DNA of 16,646 bases. Source: Verrucomicrobiota bacterium (lineage in GTDB: Bacteria; Verrucomicrobiota; Verrucomicrobiia; Limisphaerales; UBA1100). Of this stretch, positions 13,128 to 16,646 are shown one piece after another; position 1 is the stretch's first letter, and each line of letters opens with the position of its first letter. The notes beneath the pieces were generated by a model. That model saw only the letters and a list, made by a program, of their open reading frames with translations, was not told where the DNA came from and ran no database searches. The translations under genes and the position numbers were made by a program. The DNA is taken from assembly GCA_028872645.1 (NCBI GenBank), contig JAPKDK010000032.1:1-16646 (forward strand), written 5' to 3'.

Positions 13128-14305
13128 ACGAACCGGAGAATAAATCCAGAGAACCGGCCGACCTCGATTTGGGGGCTGAAGCCGTCTCGCGGGCGATGGA
13201 TGAGGCACTGCAAAGCAGCTTCACCATTCTCAAGTTGGTGATCGCCGTGCTGGTGGTATATCTGATTTTCTCGAACACCGGCACGGTGGAAGGCAAGAAA
13301 GAGGGCGTGATTATTCTGCGCTTTGGCAAGGCGCGTGAGATTACTCCAGAGGATGTGTTCAAATCAGGCATTCGGTTTGCCTGGCCCTATCCGTTGGAAG
13401 AACGCGTGACCATCGAGCGGGTAAGGCCCATCACTACAAAGTTTTTCAAGTACTCTCCCGTGGGTCGGATTGAGATCGGAGACAACTTGGATAATCATCC
13501 GCTGGACGCTGAAAAGGATGGTTATGTGTTGACCCGTGATGGACTTATTCTTCATTTGGAAGCCACATTAAATTTTGTGATCAAGGATCCCAAGGCCTTT
13601 GCCTTTAACTTCGCTCAACCTGAGAAAGTTCTCAGTACATTATTTGAAAGCGCCATTACCCATGAGGCGTTTGAAGTCACGATGGCGGATCTATATCAGT
13701 CCAAGCTGAAGGACTTCATCACAAAAGTGGAGAAGCGAACGAAAAAATTGGTGAAGAATTACGGTTTAGGCGTGACGATTAATCGTGTGTATATCCGGCA
13801 AGGCGATGTGGAACTGCCATTTATGATTCGTAACGCATATAAAGAGAAAAGCAGCTCTTCAAAAAAAGCGAACGAAATCAAACAACAGGCCAAAAACTCA
13901 CATAATCAGGTTATCGAGTCCATAAAGGGTGATGGCAGTACCAACCAAACCGGGGAAGTTGCCGTCATTTTAAGCCAAGCCAAGGGACAAGCCACCACCA
14001 CCATGCGCGAAGTGGAGGCGCTTCGTCAAAGATTCTACAGTATTTACGGCGGAGAGAATGAGAACGAGCAAGTCCGTTCTTCAACGGAACGTAGGCACGG
14101 GATTCATCGACTTTATTTTGAGGTGTTCAACCGGCTGATGACGGAGTCCGATTTGAAAATCTATGTGATTTCCAATCGCAACGGTCCCCGGCAAAAAGTG
14201 CATCTTCTCATCAACCCCAAGCCGCCCGAACCCAAGAAGAAATTACCTTTCAACTCCTTGAGCGGACAGGGCCAAGGCCCGCCTCCCACACCGCCCGGAG
14301 GGTAA
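13124..14305 (+). CDS. Third SPFH-domain protein (HflK-like, single TM)
   Basis: This 393-residue protein has a polar N-tail of about 33 residues, one TM helix (about 35-51) and an SPFH domain (55 to about 235). The domain shows GVIILRFGKA, SGIRFAWPYPLEERVTIERV and a central YVLTRDGLILHLEATLNFVI segment followed by KDPKAFAFNF. That last region aligns with the HflK pattern 'TGDENIV----V-Y-I-DP-AYLF', so this protein, rather than the 670-residue one, looks most like conventional HflK. A Ser/Lys/Gln-rich coiled region (235-330) and a Pro/Gly-rich tail (PPEPKKK, then GPPPTPPGG) end it. Overlap with the HflC-like gene by ATGA implies coupled translation and 1:1 synthesis, as for an HflKC-type hetero-oligomer. 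Whether it regulates a protease or organises the transporters encoded on either side is inference. Confidence 0.87.
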   Translation: MNEPENKSREPADLDLGAEAVSRAMDEALQSSFTILKLVIAVLVVYLIFSNTGTVEGKKEGVIILRFGKAREITPEDVFKSGIRFAWPYPLEERVTIERVRPITTKFFKYSPVGRIEIGDNLDNHPLDAEKDGYVLTRDGLILHLEATLNFVIKDPKAFAFNFAQPEKVLSTLFESAITHEAFEVTMADLYQSKLKDFITKVEKRTKKLVKNYGLGVTINRVYIRQGDVELPFMIRNAYKEKSSSSKKANEIKQQAKNSHNQVIESIKGDGSTNQTGEVAVILSQAKGQATTTMREVEALRQRFYSIYGGENENEQVRSSTERRHGIHRLYFEVFNRLMTESDLKIYVISNRNGPRQKVHLLINPKPPEPKKKLPFNSLSGQGQGPPPTPPGG

Positions 14306-14314
14306 GTTTAAACC

Positions 14315-16303
14315 ATGTCAAACGACGACACCCAACAACTTGAAGCAGCTGAGGATGCCAAGGCCAAACAGGCCGCCACCACGGTGAAGTATATTTTCGT
14401 CGGCATTCTGTTTGTCATCAACGGCTTTGTTGCTGATTGGTTTCTCGGCTCGGAATCCAGTGTGGGTGACCTCAGTGCCATGGTCGGCGCGTTTATCCTG
14501 GGCATTCGAATCTTTCGCACCACCATTCACGATCTTCGCCAAGGTCTGCTCACCACCAACGAGCTGGTGGCTATCGCTGTGTTGGCCACGTTTTCATCGG
14601 GCGAATATCACGCCGCGGGTCTCGTGGCCTTCTTTATGTTGCTCGGCGAAATGATTGAGAGCCGAACAGCCTCCGGAGCCAAGGAAGCCATTCGTCGCCT
14701 CATCAAGCTGACCCCCACCCGGGCCATTCGCCTCTCCGATGGCACCGAGGAGGAAGTGGCTGCAGTGGATCTCGCCGTGGGAGACCGCATCCGCGTACGC
14801 CCCGGCGACAACGTGCCCGCTGATGGCGAGATTCTTGTTGGCGCCGGCTCCATCAATCAGGCCAACATCACCGGCGAATCGCTGCCGGTGGACAAGAAAC
14901 CCGGCGACAATGTTTTCCAAGGCACAATCAACCTCGACGGCATGTTGGAGGTGGAGGTCACCAAGGTGGGCGAGCAAACTGAATTTGGCCGCGTACGGGA
15001 ATTAATCTTGCAGGCCGCACAATCCAAAACGCAGCTCATGAAGATCGTGGATCAGTACATGGGCTTTTACACGCCGCTGGTGTTGGTGATCGGCGCGTTG
15101 GTTTGGGCGTTCACGCAGGATCTCAACCGTGTCATTTCCGTCTTCATCGTGTCCAGCCCCGTCGCCTTCATCCTCGCCACCCCGACCGCTATGGTGGCCG
15201 CAGTGGCTACTGCCTCGCGTTTGGGTATCCTTATCAAGCAGGTGAGCGATATTGAATTGGCGGCGCGCATTAACGCTTTTGTATTCGACAAAACTGGCAC
15301 CATCACCACCGGCACCCTTACGGTCAGCCGACTGGCGCCGGTGGCCGGCGTGAAACCCGCTGAGCTGTTACTGGCCACCGCCACGGCGGAGCAATACAGC
15401 AATCATCCAACCGCCAAAGCCATTGGCACGCTGGCGGCAACTGCGGGGTTGGAACTGTCCGAGCCTACGGATTTTAAGGAAATCGCAGGCAAAGGGGTGC
15501 GGGCCACGGTGGATGGCGACAAGATTATGGTGGGCCGCGAAATGTGGCTGACGGAAAATGATGTGACCGGCGATCTCAAGGGCTCGGTGGATATCGATGA
15601 AGCCGCCGGTTTCAGTCTCGTGTTTGTGAGCCGCAACGGGGAATTCATTGGCTGGGTGGGTATGACCGATGAGATTCGCCCCGAGGCGGCAGAGTCGCTG
15701 GAGGAATTACGGAATGAAGGCGTGCGCCGCATCGCTATTGTGTCCGGTGACCGCACCCCAGTGGCTGAACGGGTGGCCGCTGAGGTGGGCTGCGAAGAAG
15801 TACGCGCGGAATGTTTGCCCGGCCAAAAGGTGGAGTACATTCAAGACATCCGCGCTATAGGCTACAAGGTGGCGTTTGTGGGCGATGGCGTGAATGATGC
15901 TCCGGCGCTTAAGGCCGGCGACATCGGCATTGCCATGGGCGCGGCCGGCAGCGATGTGGCCATTCAAAGCGCTACCATCGCACTGATGAATAATGATCTG
16001 CGACGGTTGCCTTTTCTGGTACATCTCTCGCGCATGACGCGCAGTGTGATTAACCAAAATTTTATTTTTGGGATCCTGTTTGTGATCATCGGCCTGGTCC
16101 TGGCCACGCTGAATTACATTACCCCTGTTCTGGCAGCCCTGCTCAATGTGGCCGGCTCTTTGATAGTCGTGTTCAATAGCGCGCGCCTTGTGCGTGAGGG
16201 CGAAGAGTTTGTTCCTTTCGAGGAAGAGGGGACACAAGATTCCGAATCTCAAGGAGCCCAAACAGCCTCGGTCGAACCCGAATTGGCGGTTGAGGTGGCC
16301 TGA
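14315..16303 (+). CDS. P1B-like P-type ATPase with non-canonical membrane ligand motifs
   Basis: This 662-residue protein carries a full P-type ATPase core: actuator TGES (186-189), phosphorylation motif DKTGT (Asp325), the P1B-specific nucleotide-domain HP dipeptide (SNHP, His364-Pro365), GDR (478-480) and hinge GDGVNDAP (523-530). TM helices lie near 24-44, 52-68, 83-115, 250-295 and 575-622, the usual P1B layout. The parts that define metal specificity are missing. There is no N-terminal HMA domain (no CxxC), the CPC/SPC motif of the sixth helix reads SPV (281-283), and the last-helix region that is HEGGT or similar in other P1B pumps reads NVAGS (611-615). The only cysteines (493, 500) are in the cytoplasmic domain. 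It should hydrolyse ATP, but the transported ion is unknown. GGAGG lies about 12 bases before the ATG, and only 9 bases separate it from the SPFH gene. The C-terminal tail is acidic. Confidence 0.92.
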   Translation: MSNDDTQQLEAAEDAKAKQAATTVKYIFVGILFVINGFVADWFLGSESSVGDLSAMVGAFILGIRIFRTTIHDLRQGLLTTNELVAIAVLATFSSGEYHAAGLVAFFMLLGEMIESRTASGAKEAIRRLIKLTPTRAIRLSDGTEEEVAAVDLAVGDRIRVRPGDNVPADGEILVGAGSINQANITGESLPVDKKPGDNVFQGTINLDGMLEVEVTKVGEQTEFGRVRELILQAAQSKTQLMKIVDQYMGFYTPLVLVIGALVWAFTQDLNRVISVFIVSSPVAFILATPTAMVAAVATASRLGILIKQVSDIELAARINAFVFDKTGTITTGTLTVSRLAPVAGVKPAELLLATATAEQYSNHPTAKAIGTLAATAGLELSEPTDFKEIAGKGVRATVDGDKIMVGREMWLTENDVTGDLKGSVDIDEAAGFSLVFVSRNGEFIGWVGMTDEIRPEAAESLEELRNEGVRRIAIVSGDRTPVAERVAAEVGCEEVRAECLPGQKVEYIQDIRAIGYKVAFVGDGVNDAPALKAGDIGIAMGAAGSDVAIQSATIALMNNDLRRLPFLVHLSRMTRSVINQNFIFGILFVIIGLVLATLNYITPVLAALLNVAGSLIVVFNSARLVREGEEFVPFEEEGTQDSESQGAQTASVEPELAVEVA

Positions 16304-16317
16304 TTATTTCCCGGCTT

Positions 16318-16646
16318 ATGGTTGAAACACAAACTCAAGATGAGACTCAGGAAGCCCAAGGCGAGGTCATCGTGCGTGTGGACAATTTGGTCAAAGTATT
16401 CCGCGATTTCTGGGGACGCCCTAAGGCGCGAGCGGTGAACGGTGTGAGTTTCGAAGTGCGCACGGGCGAGGTGTTCGGCTTGCTCGGTCCCAATGGTTCC
16501 GGCAAATCCACCACCATCAAAATGATGCTCGGCCTGCTCAATCCCACCAAAGGGTTCATCGACATGTTCGGCCAAAGTCCGCGTGACGTGAAAACCAAAG
16601 AGCGGATTGGGTATCTGCCGGAGGAATCGTACCTCTACAAATATCT
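16318..16646 (+). CDS. ABC transporter ATP-binding protein, 5' part only
   Basis: The first 109 residues are visible before the window ends. After an acidic, Gln-rich N-tail (1-16), the ABC fold starts at VIVRVDNLVKVF. The Walker A motif GPNGSGKST is at residues 57-65, followed by IKMMLGLLNPTKG, and the Q-loop region reads IGYLPEES. Glu in place of Gln at that point is common in the NatA/CcmA/ABC-2 exporter ATPase group. The Walker B and LSGGQ signature motifs lie beyond the window. It begins 14 bases after the P-type ATPase stop, in the same direction. It is therefore the likely motor of the permease encoded at 8318-10111, probably with more permease genes downstream. Confidence 0.92.
   Translation, partial: MVETQTQDETQEAQGEVIVRVDNLVKVFRDFWGRPKARAVNGVSFEVRTGEVFGLLGPNGSGKSTTIKMMLGLLNPTKGFIDMFGQSPRDVKTKERIGYLPEESYLYKY

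Noticed and set aside
13124..14305. Flotillin identity for the third SPFH protein
   Set aside because: The domain resembles HflK (LTRDG..., IKDPKAF motif order) and has a Pro/Gly tail; it lacks the long Glu-Ala repeat coiled coil typical of flotillins.
14315..16303. Assignment of the pump as CopA, ZntA or KdpB
   Set aside because: No CPC, no HMA domain and no ZntA last-helix Asp. KdpB would come with kdpA and kdpC, which are absent, and the HP motif marks a P1B-like core.

Overview
The window looks like chromosomal DNA from a Verrucomicrobiota (PVC-group) bacterium, probably an uncultured or environmental lineage. The signs are moderate-to-high GC, a FHA-kinase-TM-LRR protein, large Sel1-repeat proteins, an ABC-2 permease with a big extramembrane insert and a cluster of SPFH (stomatin/HflK/HflC-type) proteins. 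This taxonomic call is inference from gene style; no rRNA or marker gene is present. There is no tRNA, rRNA, CRISPR array, insertion sequence or phage gene. Coding density is very high and no gap exceeds 300 bases.

Left part (1-5731). A short-chain dehydrogenase/reductase on the minus strand is cut by the window start. It is divergent from a small CutA-type gene (602-928), which follows a 7-bp-period repeat. A good sigma70-like promoter then leads into a tight three-gene operon for exported proteins: a SurA/parvulin-like chaperone (977-1939) and two Sel1-repeat proteins of 770 and 488 residues, with gaps of 9 and 3 bases.

Middle (5728-8317). The second Sel1 gene converges on a membrane Ser/Thr protein kinase (FHA, Hanks kinase, TM helix, 21-residue leucine-rich repeats), and the two stop codons overlap in the 4 bases TTAA. 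The kinase starts at GTG 8175 behind AGGAGG and a stable leader hairpin. It is divergent from the next operon across about 140 bases.

Right part (8318-16646, continuing out of the window). Six co-directional, nearly gapless genes encode an ABC-2-type permease, a polytopic HflK-like SPFH protein with seven predicted TM helices, an HflC-like SPFH protein, a third SPFH protein, a P1B-like P-type ATPase with no recognisable metal ligands in the membrane, and the start of an ABC ATPase that is the likely partner of the permease. Spacing and overlaps (1-bp gap, 4-bp ATGA overlap, 9 to 14-bp gaps) argue for one transcript. My inference is a membrane-microdomain assembly: SPFH proteins forming a scaffold around an ABC exporter and a cation (or other substrate) P-type pump. 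No FtsH protease, the usual HflKC partner, lies in the window. This cluster is the best candidate for an undescribed system, with the adjacent sensory kinase as a possible regulator.
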